Positions 9,425-19,975 of a DNA stretch of 64,000 bases are shown here, one piece after another (within the stretch, counting starts at the first letter, position 1; every line of letters starts with the position of its first letter). This DNA comes from Molanna angustata (lineage: Eukaryota > Arthropoda > Insecta > Trichoptera > Molannidae). A program made the position numbers and the translations under genes. The stretch spans positions 9,259,062 through 9,323,061 of the forward strand of contig OY754972.1 of assembly GCA_963576475.1 (NCBI GenBank), read 5' to 3'. The notes under the pieces were generated by a model. The model saw only the letters and a program-made list of their open reading frames with translations. It was not told the origin of the DNA and did no database searches.

Positions 9425-10390
9425 TTTTACTCTTCACACTATGGAATAGTGGAGAGTTATGATTTCACAATTTATAAGCGGTTTTTTTACATCAATTTCT
9501 CAACGGGTATCATGTAGAGAGTGCACACTGTGAGTTTCGTCATGATGTGTCTGTTTGTATGCCGTACGGCGTACGCCATACGCCATAGAGATTATCCTTT
9601 TTGTGTTCTCTCTACAGCCCAAACTATAAGTCCGATCGACTTCATATTAACATCATATGCGTAAAGTTTTGGGCCTAGGTTGCGGCTCTAAGGGCCTAGG
9701 CAGTAAAGGCGGGGGTGGGCGGCCGACGCTGTTGTGCCCTCGTCAATTCTGTACTTAGAGAAGAGCAGGACGAACGCCTTCAGTCTCGCTCGGCAGTTAC
9801 TCGTCAAACTGTGGCGAATGTTGTTGTGTGGTTCGGGCACACCGCCGGCGCAGACGTCGGGTCAGACATCGTGTTGACAACTAGACGTCAAATCTGACAG
9901 GTGATGATTGCGTCGGATGCCCCCGGTGTTAGCCCGCGGAACCTTCGGACGCCAACACGAGGACCGAGGGGTCGGGGTACAAGCCCCTCCGACTTGAAAC
10001 GGAGTGTTCTTAGCGGCCGATTTCGAGACCAATCGGAGGCCCTGACGTGTGTGGTTGGATTCTCGGGGGCAGTGGTTGAACCCGATGGATGGTGGATATT
10101 TTGTGTTTGTCCGATGTTGCGGCTGCGTCCGGTGGCGAACAGGGCCAATGGGCTCTATAGCGTCGCCGGCGTGGAAGTGGATCGCGATCTCCCTCGATAT
10201 GCGTAAAGTGCATAGACCTAGAGCTGATTAGTTTTCCATAGATATCCGTTAATTTCTTCCCTATGATTTCATCTGTCCAAATTTCCAAATGATCTCATGG
10301 TCTGGAAACACAGGATATTTTTATACTGTTTGAAATTTTGATACAACAAAAATACACTCATCAAAAATGTATTCAAGGACATCTTATGGT
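9425..10390 (+). mobile_element. Repeat family B copy split by a GC-rich insert
   Basis: Opens TTTACTCTTCACACTATGGA and AATAGTGGAGAGTTATGATT, continues CATCAATTTCTCAACGGGTA, and after the insert resumes GAGCTGATTAGTTTTCCATAG, matching the copies at 19.3 (inverted) and 29.0 kb. The ACTCTCCACTA/TAGTGGAGAGT ends form terminal inverted repeats. A self-complementary stretch TATGCCGTACGGCGTACGCC is expanded here. No coding capacity; a non-autonomous DNA element is the likely nature. Confidence 0.7.
9668..10196 (+). mobile_element. GC-rich insert with 13-bp target duplications
   Basis: This 529-base block is far more GC- and CpG-rich than its surroundings. It interrupts family B between two copies of ATATGCGTAAAGT (9655-9667, 10197-10209). 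Duplications of this length suggest target-primed retrotransposition. At its right end one frame reads VAGVEVDRDLPR, and an overlapping frame RCCGCVRW; these recall the gag-like CCHC knuckle region of insect LINE ORF1 proteins, but the match is weak and frameshifted. There is no poly-A. It may be an aberrant (internal or inverted) LINE insertion or an unknown element. Confidence 0.6.
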
Positions 10391-10507
10391 CATAAGTACT
10401 TCAGAAGACCACCCAAGAGATGGAAGGATAGCTGGACTTCGTCATCCCAGGAGGCATAGTTTCTGAAGAACAGACCAACTAGGTCTACTAAACGAAGAAG
10501 AAGAAGA
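10390..10507 (+). pseudogene. LINE C-terminal scrap with GAAGAA tail (RTE-like)
   Basis: From 10403 the frame reads RRPPKRWKDSWTSSSQEA then TAG, matching the RGRPxxRWxDD motif near the end of RTE-type and related LINE ORFs. About 30 bases later comes a CGAAGAAGAAGAAG tail, as at the end of the LINE at 54.6 kb. Confidence 0.6.
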
Positions 10508-11255
10508 TCGTTTTCGGGAAACCAGAATTCGATGTTAATAGAAAAGATTGGAAACACTAATATATGCAGGTGCGTCACAGCAAAAGTAGGTACCTTTAAT
10601 GAAGCTGTACTTGATTTATTTTTGTAATTATTTATTTTATTTAATAGCGACTTTTCTATATAAATAAATCTTAATAATAATAAACGATGTATTTCAGTAT
10701 GAGAAACTTGTATTAATATAAATGGTCAGATGTTGGTTAATGGAAATGCAATTAAGAATTCCAAGTGAAATATACCCAGGCTAAGTCAAGCCCAGCCCGC
10801 TCCTGTTGTGTGTAACATTTGTGTGGTCGAGTTTGCTACTAATAGCCGCGGCAACATCAGCTGGTCGACAATTAAACATCTTCTGAGTGGACTCCTCACT
10901 CACACACACACACACACCCTCACTGAGCCACAACTCAACCTCCACTCAAAACCCACACTTAACTCCCCCCGCCTTTCTCTCTGGGTGGACTCTCTGAGAA
11001 CATTATAGGAATATTATCTTGTGTTTTTGCGGTGTTGAGATCGGTAAGAATGTCCTCTTCAGTTATTTATCACTTTTTACGCTACTCGATCCGTTGATTA
11101 TTAACTTAAATATTTATTTATATATTTTTTATTATTTTAAAAAAATAATATAGTTATATTTTTTTTGTTTTATTTCATCGATTTGCTCATACCTATTTTA
11201 TCTCCGTGTTTTCAATATTTTTTTCCCTTAATTCAGAGATTTTTACATTTTTTTT
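10508..11255. other. No gene recognised; (CA)n and C-rich stretch
   Basis: The part 10780-11010 is GC-richer (GTCGAGTTTGCTACTAATAG, CAGCTGGTCGACAATTAAAC, a CACACACACACAC run at 10901, then C-rich) and ends GGTGGACTCTCTGAGAACAT. It may be an unidentified repeat. From 11010 to 11255 it is AT-rich. Confidence 0.35.
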
Positions 11256-12160
11256 AACGGCGCTGGCCGATTTACTAATGATATTAATAACAATTAAGCA
11301 CTACAAATAATAACACTCAATTATTATTATTACCATTATATACTTCCTCAAAAGAATTAGCAGATCAATGCGTAAATTGTAAATTATTTAAAAGAGCAAA
11401 ATAAAATGCAACAAACGCATCATCAAGCTTTCAATTGGGAATAGTTCACTCATCCAGATACTTAACATATCAAAGGATAAGGCTCTGAGGAGGTCTCTAT
11501 ACTACCTAACAACTCTACTGATTCCCGAATATTAACGTTTAAAAAATCTTTAACGATTCTACATGTATTCATTATTACCGTTTTTTGCATTTTTATTTTT
11601 AAGTTTTTCGATAAATCTATAATTTCTAAATAAATTACGGATTAACGATTTTGGAATAATACCAGTGGCTGAAATAATGAACGGTAATATTATTATTTTA
11701 CGATAATGCCAAGTCTTTTAATCTCGTTACCTAAAGCGGTGTATTTTCTAATTTTTTTCATCAAAAGTTTTTATAATATTACTAGAATTTGGAATAGCCG
11801 CCTCGCAAATATATGTTATTTTTTTTAATTTTATCATGTATTATCATGTATTATCACGTGTTGATGCCAAATATTTCAATATTATTACTTAGTTTTTCTT
11901 GCTCCAATGCTTCAATAATTCTCTTTTTCAATGTCGATAGCTCAATGATCTCCTTGCGACTGACGTGTCATTCTTTTTTTAACTCTCTTACTTCTTGATT
12001 CAATGTATCATACTTATCGCTAAGAAATGTTATAGACTCCTTCATATCACTTATTTCATTTCTTAGGAATAATACCTGCTCCTTAATTCCTCTCATTTCG
12101 TGTATAATAGCTTTTGTGTCTTCCGATATATCTTCTTTCGTCATATTTCTTTCGTCATAT
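11256..12160 (-). mobile_element. Internally deleted LINE: ORF1 coiled coil joined to ORF2 tail
   Basis: On the minus strand, 12150-11968 encodes a coiled-coil start (ISEDTKAIIHEM, EQVLFLRNEISDMKES, YDTLNQEVRELKKE). A frameshift follows, then ELSTLKKRIIEALEQEKL and SNNIEIFGI, the ORF1 coiled-coil/RRM boundary of L1- and Jockey-type elements. Only about 70 bases later the sequence becomes the element's 3' end, with frameshifted IIILPFIISATGIIPKSL, a C-terminal LINE signature. It ends GGCCAGCGCCG plus an A-run near 11256. A second copy of the 3' part lies at 60.29-60.82 kb on plus. Most of ORF1 and nearly all of ORF2 are missing. Confidence 0.7.
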
Positions 12161-12555
12161 TTCGTCAGTTCAGGTGGTAGTTTTTTCCACGAGGCTGGTC
12201 CAGCCACAGCAAAAGCACGATCACCGAAGGATGTAGTGTCGACTCGAAGGATGTAGTGGTGATTTATTTCAGTTAACTTGCCAATCATGGGTGTGGTGGC
12301 TGACCGAAGTGTTTGTTGTTGCTCGTTTACGGTGAGAGGGATGCAAAAGTCTGTAAGATACGTGGGAGCCATGACATGGATCGCTATGAAAGTCAGCAAA
12401 CATAGTTTGTACTTGACTCTCTTTGGCACTTTCAGACAGTGTAGATTTCGTAGATGTTGGGATATGTTGAAGACAGATTGAAGCTTGTTTAGCTCAAGCT
12501 TTGTGAGGTTTGCATAGATACCATTACTCATTGAGAAAGTTAATGTGTTATACAT
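12161..12555 (-). pseudogene. CR1/L2-like reverse transcriptase C-terminal fragment
   Basis: Residues 1-130 of a 195-codon minus-strand frame. They contain LKVPKRVKYKLCLLTFIAIH and SFGDRAFAVAGPASWKKLPP, close to the conserved end of CR1/L2-type reverse transcriptase ORFs (xRIQYKxxLLTFKAL...GDRAFSVAAPxxWNSLP). The catalytic domain is missing. The frame runs without a stop into the coiled coil of a different LINE, so the long ORF is a chimera of two remnants, not one protein. Confidence 0.75.
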
Positions 12556-13324
12556 TTAGGTAGTAGTTTCACTCCTTCGAGAATAATCGCATGACCCAAA
12601 AAAATATATTTTCCTTGTATAAGCACTTCTCTTAATTCAATAAATAAAAACAATAAATATTATCTAAATTTTGTACATAATTTTTGTTTTGTCTTCTCAT
12701 ATTAGGGGTTAAAATATCTTCGAATGTTACTTTTAAATTTTGTAATTTATTCTTTATTTTAACTGTGGTTGAGCACGTATTACACTATGTAATTCTCACT
12801 ACAGTCCCAAGATAATATTTACACTATTATTTCTCTTAATTGGACATTAGTTGATAAATTAAAACACAAACATATTCCAATAAACTCAACATGTACTGCA
12901 CTTGACAAGTGTTATTGTTGCAAGTGATATGATATGGTAAAGAATAAAAATAATATATAATAGAACGGCGTAAACAATTAAGCAAATTGAATACAATTGT
13001 ACCACATACCTACATACGTTCACATCTATATAAAAACTATGTTGAATTGCAACGATTTGCCCAATAACTCCACCGCTTAAAATTCCAAACGGAAAACTGC
13101 GCTTAATTTATTCAGTCCAATTGGAAATAATTGCCGCACTCAATTTTCATAATAAGTACATATTTTCATACCAACATTTTCACAGGCTTTTAACGAATTC
13201 GCCTCCAATCAGCTTCCATTGAATAATGACAAGCACAATGATGCTTTATTGCCACAATATCAAGGGTTAGGAGTAAAATGACGCAATCCATTTATTTTTT
13301 TGATGTTTTTATTTTGCTACCGTT
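12556..13324. other. No gene seen
   Basis: AT-rich spacer. No repeat, RNA gene or open frame could be supported. Confidence 0.45.
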
Positions 13325-13615
13325 ACATACATATTACATACTATCACTACCTACACGTCCCTCACGAGGTTGGCAGAGAGAACCAAACGCCAAATTTATA
13401 TATCTTGACACACATTTATCGCCTCGTCAACATTCATGCATCTCATACAGGTTGTTCGCGCTTCTCACATTTCCGTCTTTCAGAAAATCGTTTCTTGGGA
13501 GTCACCGACCTCTTATTCCGATCCTGCCAGCTTTGTATATATTTTTCGTCAGGCGTTTTTCATTCGTTCTTCCCAAAACATCATCGATGTGTTAACTTTC
13601 ACTATATTATTATTC
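13325..13615 (-). mobile_element. LINE family G, C-terminal region and 3' end
   Basis: The minus strand reads, with frameshifts, RACMRCMNVDEAINVCQD, then WRLVLSANLVRDV, ending in a (TATG)-rich tail. This is the C-terminus of a LINE family with the pattern CMNVDEA..VCQD..WR.VLSAYP. Its upstream reverse transcriptase part continues at 13815-13925; a SINE lies between them. Confidence 0.75.
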
Positions 13616-13621
13616 GATTCT

Positions 13622-13800
13622 GATTTATTAGTCCCGGCTTCGATTCCTGGCGGGGACACAGTTTTTGATTGTGTTTTCAGTCTGGATATGTGAGACGATT
13701 ACTATCGTAAGTCTTCAGAATGTGGCTACTTGTTAATGGAATAATATTTGACATATAACCTAACTGTTAGTTTGTCGGGAATAAATATAAAATAAAATAA
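13622..13800 (+). mobile_element. SINE family E, 5'-truncated, inside the LINE
   Basis: Starts within the tRNA-like head (GGCTTCGATTCCTGGCGGGG), then ACACAGTTTTTGATTGTGTT, GTGAGACGATTACT, CAGAATGTGGCTACTTGTTA and an AAATATAAAATAAAATAA tail. Fuller copies lie at 45.8 and 59.5 kb. It splits a family-G LINE copy, so it inserted later. Confidence 0.75.
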
Positions 13801-13814
13801 TTACATAGGTATTT

Positions 13815-13925
13815 CTTCATCTTACATTCTTTCCTTGTGTCCTCATTTCTTACTCTGTCATACATCTTTTTATTATGAATTCTTCTCAGCGATCTCATTT
13901 CAACTGCATCAATGCTTCTAGTTCT
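13815..13925 (-). pseudogene. LINE family G, post-RT fragment (VEMRSLRR)
   Basis: The minus strand reads TRSIDAVEMRSLRRIHNKKM then YDRVRNEDTRKE, matching the segment of many insect LINE ORFs that follows LLYGSETW (xVNAVEMRSLRR...RNEDIRxxC). It lies in order and orientation with 13325-13615. Confidence 0.75.
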
Positions 13926-14829
13926 ATATATTATGTATTATTCTATTTTAGAGGACGATCGTTCTGTAACAAAATCATTTGCGGAACTAAAATCAGTAGG
14001 TATATTTGATTTAAGAAGAAACAGGTATATTTTTATTTATTTACTAACTGTAGAGGAGAGGTATATGAACTATTGCATCTAATTATCAAGAACAACACCA
14101 AATTTAAACGAGATGTCAGCAGGAAGCAGATCTCGTGGCTTCACAATGCAATAAACCTGGATAAGTTGAGCTGTTTTGAGCCTTTGGAGATAGGGAAATG
14201 TACTATAAGTGATAGTTAACATTGGAAGACGAGACACGACACTGATGGAAGAAGATCAAATCGTTAAACATACAGTCATATTATCTTTGTCATCTTGGCC
14301 TCATGACTGTGATCTATCTCCATGTAGGACAGTCTAGGGCAGATCGAAAGGTTTCAATGAAGGACTGAAGCGGAGTCAACAAAGACTTTCCAAGGTCCTC
14401 TGAATCCACAGTTATCTGTATTTTTTGAATTATGTATATTATTTAAAAAAATGGCAAAGGTTCAAGTTAGAACCTAACCCTGAATAAAGTATTTTGAAGA
14501 GCCACGCGATGGCTTGAATTACTTATTCATTTATGCACGTTGTGATAAAAGCACACACAAAAAGCTAACGACACATTTTTCCGTTTTTATTTTGGTTTTC
14601 GCGAAATTTTCACAAACGCCAATTTAGCGATTTTGATGAATTCCGTTTTGACGTCCATTGAAAGATTTTCGCGCTCAATTTGGGAAACAGGAAAACCTTT
14701 TTGACGTTTTTTCATTTGTTTCATAATTGCCAACGTAAAAGCACGTCAGGTGTGAATTTTAAATTTACAATTTGAATAAACGTTTTTTTTTTTACAAATA
14801 AATTTATCTACCTACCTACAACACTTAGG
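13926..14829. other. No gene recognised
   Basis: The part 14090-14400 is slightly GC-richer (GAGATGTCAGCAGGAAGCAG, CTCATGACTGTGATCTATCT) but gives no frame that I recognise. TTTTCGCGAAATTTTCAC-type sequence at 14600-14690 is unassigned. Confidence 0.35.
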
Positions 14830-15195
14830 TCTGAAAGCTCAAAGCAGAGTCCGACCCAAATACTAAATTCTAAATACTAACCCTGTTTTCATTGCACAGT
14901 CGCTCACTTTAGTTAGGAGATCACGTGGCTTCCTAACTGGAGAATGCTACGCAGTTTTTGTGTGAGAATTGCATTGCAGAGACATACTCGTACTAAATAC
15001 TTAGCGAATGCGCGTTGGCGTAAACAAACATTTACGAACTGTCAAAAAGTAAGGTTGGTTGCGAGGAACCTTACTAGTGGTTTAATAATAAAACACCACA
15101 TGCAAATCAAATACCAAACAGATTATTCAGCGATCTATACGAGATGCAGAAAATTCGCTGGAATTTCAGAAAAACCGCTGGAAAAACAGAGCACT
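14830..15195 (+). mobile_element. Repeat family H, left part
   Basis: GCAGAGTCCGACCCAAATAC, TTAGTTAGGAGATCACGTGG, GAATTGCATTGCAGAGACAT and CAGCGATCTATACGAGATGC are shared with the longer copy at 22.81-23.80 kb. This copy stops after GAATTTCAGAAAAACCGCTG. The family has no coding capacity and looks like a non-autonomous element with TAAATACTAA-type inverted ends. Confidence 0.65.
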
Positions 15196-15224
15196 TATAC
15201 ACCACACCTATGAATGTTTTTTTC

Positions 15225-15325
15225 TGTTTATTTTACCCTTTGCTTTATGTAGGTAATGTACATCCGTACACCTGTCGCTGGTAACCCCACATTGTGGTGT
15301 ACGCCATGATGGTATGAATGAATGA
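15225..15325 (-). mobile_element. Repeat family I fragment
   Basis: The minus-strand TGATGGTATGAATG-side element carries CACAATGTGGGGTTACCAGC and GACAGGTGTACGG, as in the copies at 28.0, 56.4 and 63.5 kb (CACAATGTGGRRTAAYCAGYG). Likely another LINE 3' end. Confidence 0.5.
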
Positions 15326-15771
15326 ATGAGAATCCACTGATTACTGCTGTAGAGTTGCTTAATTTTCCACAACGAAATAAAATTTTCGCTACAATTTGAA
15401 GTAGGTACGATAATATAATAGGTACTTGTAATTTGGAATAAGACGAACGACTGTGTATGAAGAGATAACAAGTATGATTAAAATAATGATCTTAATTAAT
15501 GAATCTGTAGGCCATCCCCTGTGGTTGATCTTACAAAGTAGAAATTATCGTACTGTTAGGTCAGACTGGGTAAGTACCTATGTATATACAAAGATGATAG
15601 TAGGTAGGTATAGATGTTAATAATACAGTTGATTAATGACATTCACTAACCAGTGATACAATCATATCTCTAAGTAGATACATAACAAACATCCATTCAA
15701 ATGACCAACTACAATCAAAATTCTGGACAAAATACTAAGTGTATGACAAAAAAGTAACTATAACAATATTA
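15326..15771. other. No gene seen
   Basis: AT-rich spacer with no recognised repeat or frame. Confidence 0.4.
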
Positions 15772-16774
15772 TCCAACTGTCGATTCGTTCAAGAGAATGA
15801 AATTCTATTGAAGGAAGAGGCAGTAAAAATCGCAGTAAAGATGCGTGTATGAAGGAACATTTTGTATGGCGTAGTGGACTTTTTGCATGCTAAAAACACC
15901 AACTTAGAGGCTTCGCAGCACATATGTACCCACATATGGATTTACTCAGAATTAGGAGTAGAACATTTTATGTGAGTTTTGTGTGTCTGTGTGTGTGTCT
16001 GTCGGTCCGTCCCTTATAACTTTTGATCCGCAGGATTCACAAAACCTAAAATTTCAGAATATATAAACAGTTATAGGCCTACAAAACTTTTATACTCAGA
16101 ATTGTGAATTTTCGTTTCAGTCAGGGGTTATAAACAATTGAATTTTTGTTTTTTTTTTCCATATATTTCAGAAACCATAAAAGTTAGAACGCTGAAAATT
16201 GGTATAAACATAGACAAATATAAAATCTTAAAATTAGTTTTTTTAAAAAAAATTCCAGGGTTTCTCAAACATTTTCTATTAATAAAAATATTTTTTTATG
16301 TTAAATTTATTAGTTTAACTGCCCATATTTCCAAATTTTTTAAAAATATCAAAAAAGCTGAAACACCCCAACTAGATAATTTTATTTTCTATAAAAAATA
16401 TTAACATTGTATTAGCACATCTCAATTTTTTCTAACAATTTTTATAATAATTGAATTTAGTGACGACATAGCTTCAAACAATTTGTATGGCAGTCGCCTA
16501 CACACAATATCTAAGAAGACTTAATTGTTTGATACTAATCTCCAAACATCTATACATACCATCATGCTGTTTTCATATTCTGGGTAGGATTAAAGGACTG
16601 ACCTCCATACTATCCTATCTTGACATACATACCTAGGTACGTGTTGTATAGAAAACAAAATATCCTAAAATATTCAATTATTTTTTATGTATGGGTTTAT
16701 AGTTTGATACTTATTTTTCAACTATACATACTATCGTTATCGACAGTTGGATTTCATGTGTTACATGCAACTAG
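15772..16774 (+). mobile_element. Helentron-like (HINE) family C, copy 1
   Basis: Starts TCCAACTGTCGATTCGTTCA. It holds a GTGTGTCTGTGTGTGTGTCT microsatellite near 15985 and the conserved inner stretch ACTTTTGATCCGCAGGATTC. It ends ATCGACAGTTGG (the inverse of the start), then a CATGT-GTT-ACATG hairpin and CAACTAG followed by T. A start-end subterminal inverted repeat plus a short 3' hairpin and a CTAG end is the layout of non-autonomous Helentrons such as DINE-1. No protein is encoded. The 5' ~120 bases diverge from copies 2 and 3. Confidence 0.75.
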
Positions 16775-17110
16775 TTTTTATCTTATTTTCTTTTTTAACC
16801 GACTTCCAAAAACAGAGAGGTGATTTTTTTTAATCGAGTTCTGATGATGGAACTCATGAGAAAAAAATACCAAATCTTTAATTTGCAAAGTCACCTGCAA
16901 TGATTAATAATTCTCCACCTCGCCGTCCGAATTCAATTATTCATTTTTCATTAGAAAGGAATTGTTTTAGGGGTGGTTCCATCTGATTTTGCCAAGTATC
17001 TGCCAAGAGTTTCTGCCAAGAGTTTTGATGATGGGAACCATGAAACTCGTCAATCTGTGAAGTATTCGCATATTATTGTACTGGCGAATTATATGAAAAA
17101 TAATATTACA
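16775..17110. other. No gene seen
   Basis: Spacer between two opposed family-C copies. GTTTCTGCCAAGAG-type short direct repeats (CTGCCAAGAGTTT twice at 17001-17025) are the only structure noted. Confidence 0.4.
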
Positions 17111-17215
17111 ACATACATACAATCACGCCATATCATTCATGGGGTAGGCAGAGAGAACCGAACATTTTTTTTCTATCTTGACACACATTCATTTTGAATT
17201 AATTTTTTATCATTT
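17111..17215 (-). mobile_element. LINE family G, 3' end
   Basis: Minus strand: GGTTCTCTCTGCCTACCCCA, then GGCGTGATTGTATGTATG, the family's 3' terminus and (TATG)n tail. The coding part is reduced to a few degenerate codons. Confidence 0.65.
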
Positions 17216-17615
17216 ACATATTCATCTTAGTGAAAAATATACACATTTTTTTTATCGTGAATTGTATTTTTAAAATAACCAATTAAACAACTATTTATTG
17301 ATTAATTCTGATATATTAACGATTTTTTTTATGTACCTATAAACTACAATTCCGTATGAAAAATCTGTATTTTTGATTTTTAAAAAAAGCCATTCTAGTT
17401 ATTAAATTAGCATTTATTTCATTTATCTCCCAGTGTGTCAATACAGCCCAAATATTTTCAACTGACTGAGCTGATTTCGAAAATAATATAGGTATCTAGT
17501 ACCTAATTCTAATACTAGGCCTAATTATTTGAAACACGGAGTAGAATCTTCTAAATATCAAATTCTATAGATATCATAACTTAAAACGCTAATTGTTATA
17601 AGTAATGTTGAGATA
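17216..17615. other. No gene seen
   Basis: AT-rich; no recognised repeat or frame. Confidence 0.4.
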
Positions 17616-18609
17616 CTAGTTGCATGTAACACATGAGATCCAACTGTCGATAACGATAGTATGTATAGTTGAAGAATATGTACCAAACTATAAACCCATA
17701 AATACAAATTATTGAATATTTTAAGATATTTTGTTTTCTATACACATGTGGGTATGTACATATATGTCAAGATAGGATAGTATGGAGGTAAGTCCTTTTT
17801 TCCTACCCAGAATATGAAAACAGCATGGTGGTATGTATGTATGTTTGGAGATGAAGTATCAAACTTAAGTCTTCTTAGATATTGTGTATAGGCGACTGCC
17901 ATACAAATTGTATGAAGCGATGTCGTCACTAAATTAAATTTTTAAAAAAATTGTTAAAAAAAAATTAAGATGTAATGCTAAAATGTTTACATTTTTAAAG
18001 ATAATTTAATTGTCTATTTGGGGTGTTTCGGCTAATTTCGATATTTAAAAAAAATGGAAATATAGGCAGTTTAACTCATAAATTCATCAAAAAAAATATT
18101 TTTCTTTATAAAAAATGTTTGAGAACCGCTGGAATTTTTTTAAAAAAATAAATTGAAGATTTTGTACTTTTCTATGTTCATACCAATTTTAAGCGTTCTA
18201 TCTTCTATGGTTTCTGAGATATATGGAAAAATAAAGAAAAAAGTCTAAAGTTGATAACCCCTCACTGAAAGAAAAATTAAAAATTCTTAGTATAAAAGTT
18301 TTTTAGGCCTATAACTATTTATATATTCTGAAATTTTGGGCTCTGTAAATTGAGCGGATCATAAGTTATAAGGAGGGGATGGACACACACATAGACACAC
18401 AGACACACGAAATGTTCTACTCCGAATTCTGAATAAATCCGTAAATGGAACGTATATGCTGCGAAGCCTCTAAATTGGTGTTTTTTGACTTCAAAGTTGG
18501 AAAAGCCGTGAAAAAAGTAGACCCTGCATACAATTCTCGCGTATCCTGGCTTGAAACATTGTCGATATGTTAAGAGAACAAAGTTCTCTTGAACAAATCG
18601 ACAGTTGGA
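17616..18609 (-). mobile_element. Helentron-like (HINE) family C, copy 2, inverted
   Basis: Inverted relative to copies 1 and 3. On the minus strand it starts TCCAACTGTCGATTTGTTCA at 18609 and ends with the CATGT-GTT-ACATG hairpin and CTAG at 17616, followed by T. The CA-repeat region at 18380-18410 is the counterpart of the GT run in the other copies. A 98-codon open frame inside it (18319-18615) is incidental. Confidence 0.8.
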
Positions 18610-19086
18610 AAACATTTAATATTAAAAATATATACGTACAACTAATTTATCTCGATACTTTTGTGTCGACCACGAGCCATATGTTAAATTCCTTACCATA
18701 TTGAACACGAGTTGTGGGAAGTGATTTTTTTTTTATATTGAAGTACCTACTCTAAAAAACTAATCAATTAATCATCCTATATGCTAATAACACTGCAGGA
18801 ATTTATAAAATAAGCCATTTAGTTACTCTTTATCGAAGTAACCCATAACACGATCATACAGTTTTTTTTATTTATCTTTAATTATTTGAAAAATTTTATT
18901 TTCTTTTTTGCAAAATCTATAAGAATGATAGTGAAAACCTTTTTTTTAATGAACATTTCATTCCAACCCGTGCGAAACACAATTTCATTGCCCAATGGTA
19001 ACCTCTTCCAACACACAAGTGATTCCGAGACCAGATGCGAGAATTCCCTGAGAAATAATTTTGAGCTTAGAGAGATGTTTTTGGCG
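18610..19086. other. No gene seen
   Basis: AT-rich; the overlapping 83- and 86-codon open frames on opposite strands at 18882-19142 have no recognisable motif and look accidental. Confidence 0.4.
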
Positions 19087-19136
19087 GTCGTTTCCCTCTG
19101 CCTATCCCTTGAGGGACAAGGCGTGATGTATGTATG
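19087..19136 (+). mobile_element. LINE family G, 3' terminus
   Basis: CCCTCTGCCTATCCCTTGAG, GGACAAGGCGTGATGTATGT and ATG: the last ~50 bases of family G on the plus strand. Confidence 0.6.
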
Positions 19137-19265
19137 AACCATGAGATAAAAAAATATAATATAATGATTGTTTCATATTATTATTTCTCATCTATATACT
19201 GGAATACTGAAAATCAAACCCAGGATGCCAGCAATGAAGTAAAAAACCTTTTTTTATTAAGAAAC

Positions 19266-19888
19266 TTGGCGTTGTGGCCAACGTTAAACTCTCCACTACA
19301 CAATGAAGCTTCCCTGCTAATATTACACTCTAATGTCCATATGAAATCAAATAACTGAACATTGCCAAACATTCAAAATTTCTCTTGTTATAGGTACCTA
19401 TATATTTTTCATACAAATTCTATTATTATAACATAATTTTTCAAACGGTTGTATGTTTTTCTTTTAACGTTAACCAACTTTGAATGTAGTTTTTTGAAGA
19501 TTTTTGATATTGTATAAATAGTTTAAACAAATTTAAATGTTTCCCAGGTCGTGAGAGCATTTTTTCAGTTTTAACAGATGAAATCATAGAGAAACATTGA
19601 GAAAAAATGAACCGTTGTCTATGGAAAACTAATCAGCTCTAATTTATGTACCTACTTTACATATTATATGGCATCAATATTAAGTTCATCGGCCTTTTAG
19701 TTTGATCTGTACAGAGGACACAAATTTTCATATTTTTTGTACGGCATACGGCATACAGGGTACGGCATACACACAAAAAACACAACGAAACTCAAAGTAA
19801 GAAGTTGAGAAATTGATGTCAAAAAATACTCTTAAAAATTGTGAAATCATGACTCTCCACTATTCCATAGTAGTGGAGAGTAAAAAAA
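19266..19888 (-). mobile_element. Repeat family B, near-complete copy
   Basis: From GGCGTTGTGGCCAACGTTAA and ACTCTCCACTACACAATGAA on the left to TCCATAGTAGTGGAGAGTAA on the right. The left module GTTGTGGCCAAC is also the outer end of family A, although the interiors of A and B differ. Contains the GGTACGGCATACGGCATA-type stretch and CTATGGAAAACTAATCAGCT. No coding capacity. Confidence 0.7.
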
Positions 19889-19975
19889 CTATGAGATAAA
19901 GCATAAATCGTTTCATAACAATAAAATTCAGGTAAGGGTTTAAGTTTTTTTTTTATATATACCTACCTATATTTT

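Noticed and set aside
10901..10918. (CA)n run as a possible regulatory Z-DNA site
   Set aside because: A short simple repeat with no supporting context.
12278..12481. 67-codon plus-strand frame
   Set aside because: Shadow of the CR1/L2-like RT fragment on the minus strand.
16740..17640. Single large transposon with 1-kb inverted repeats formed by family-C copies 1 and 2
   Set aside because: Copy 3 alone has both proper ends, so each copy is a separate element; the inverted pair is chance or local spread.
18319..18615. 98-codon minus-strand open frame
   Set aside because: Lies wholly in a Helentron-like repeat; the other copies of the repeat do not keep the frame.
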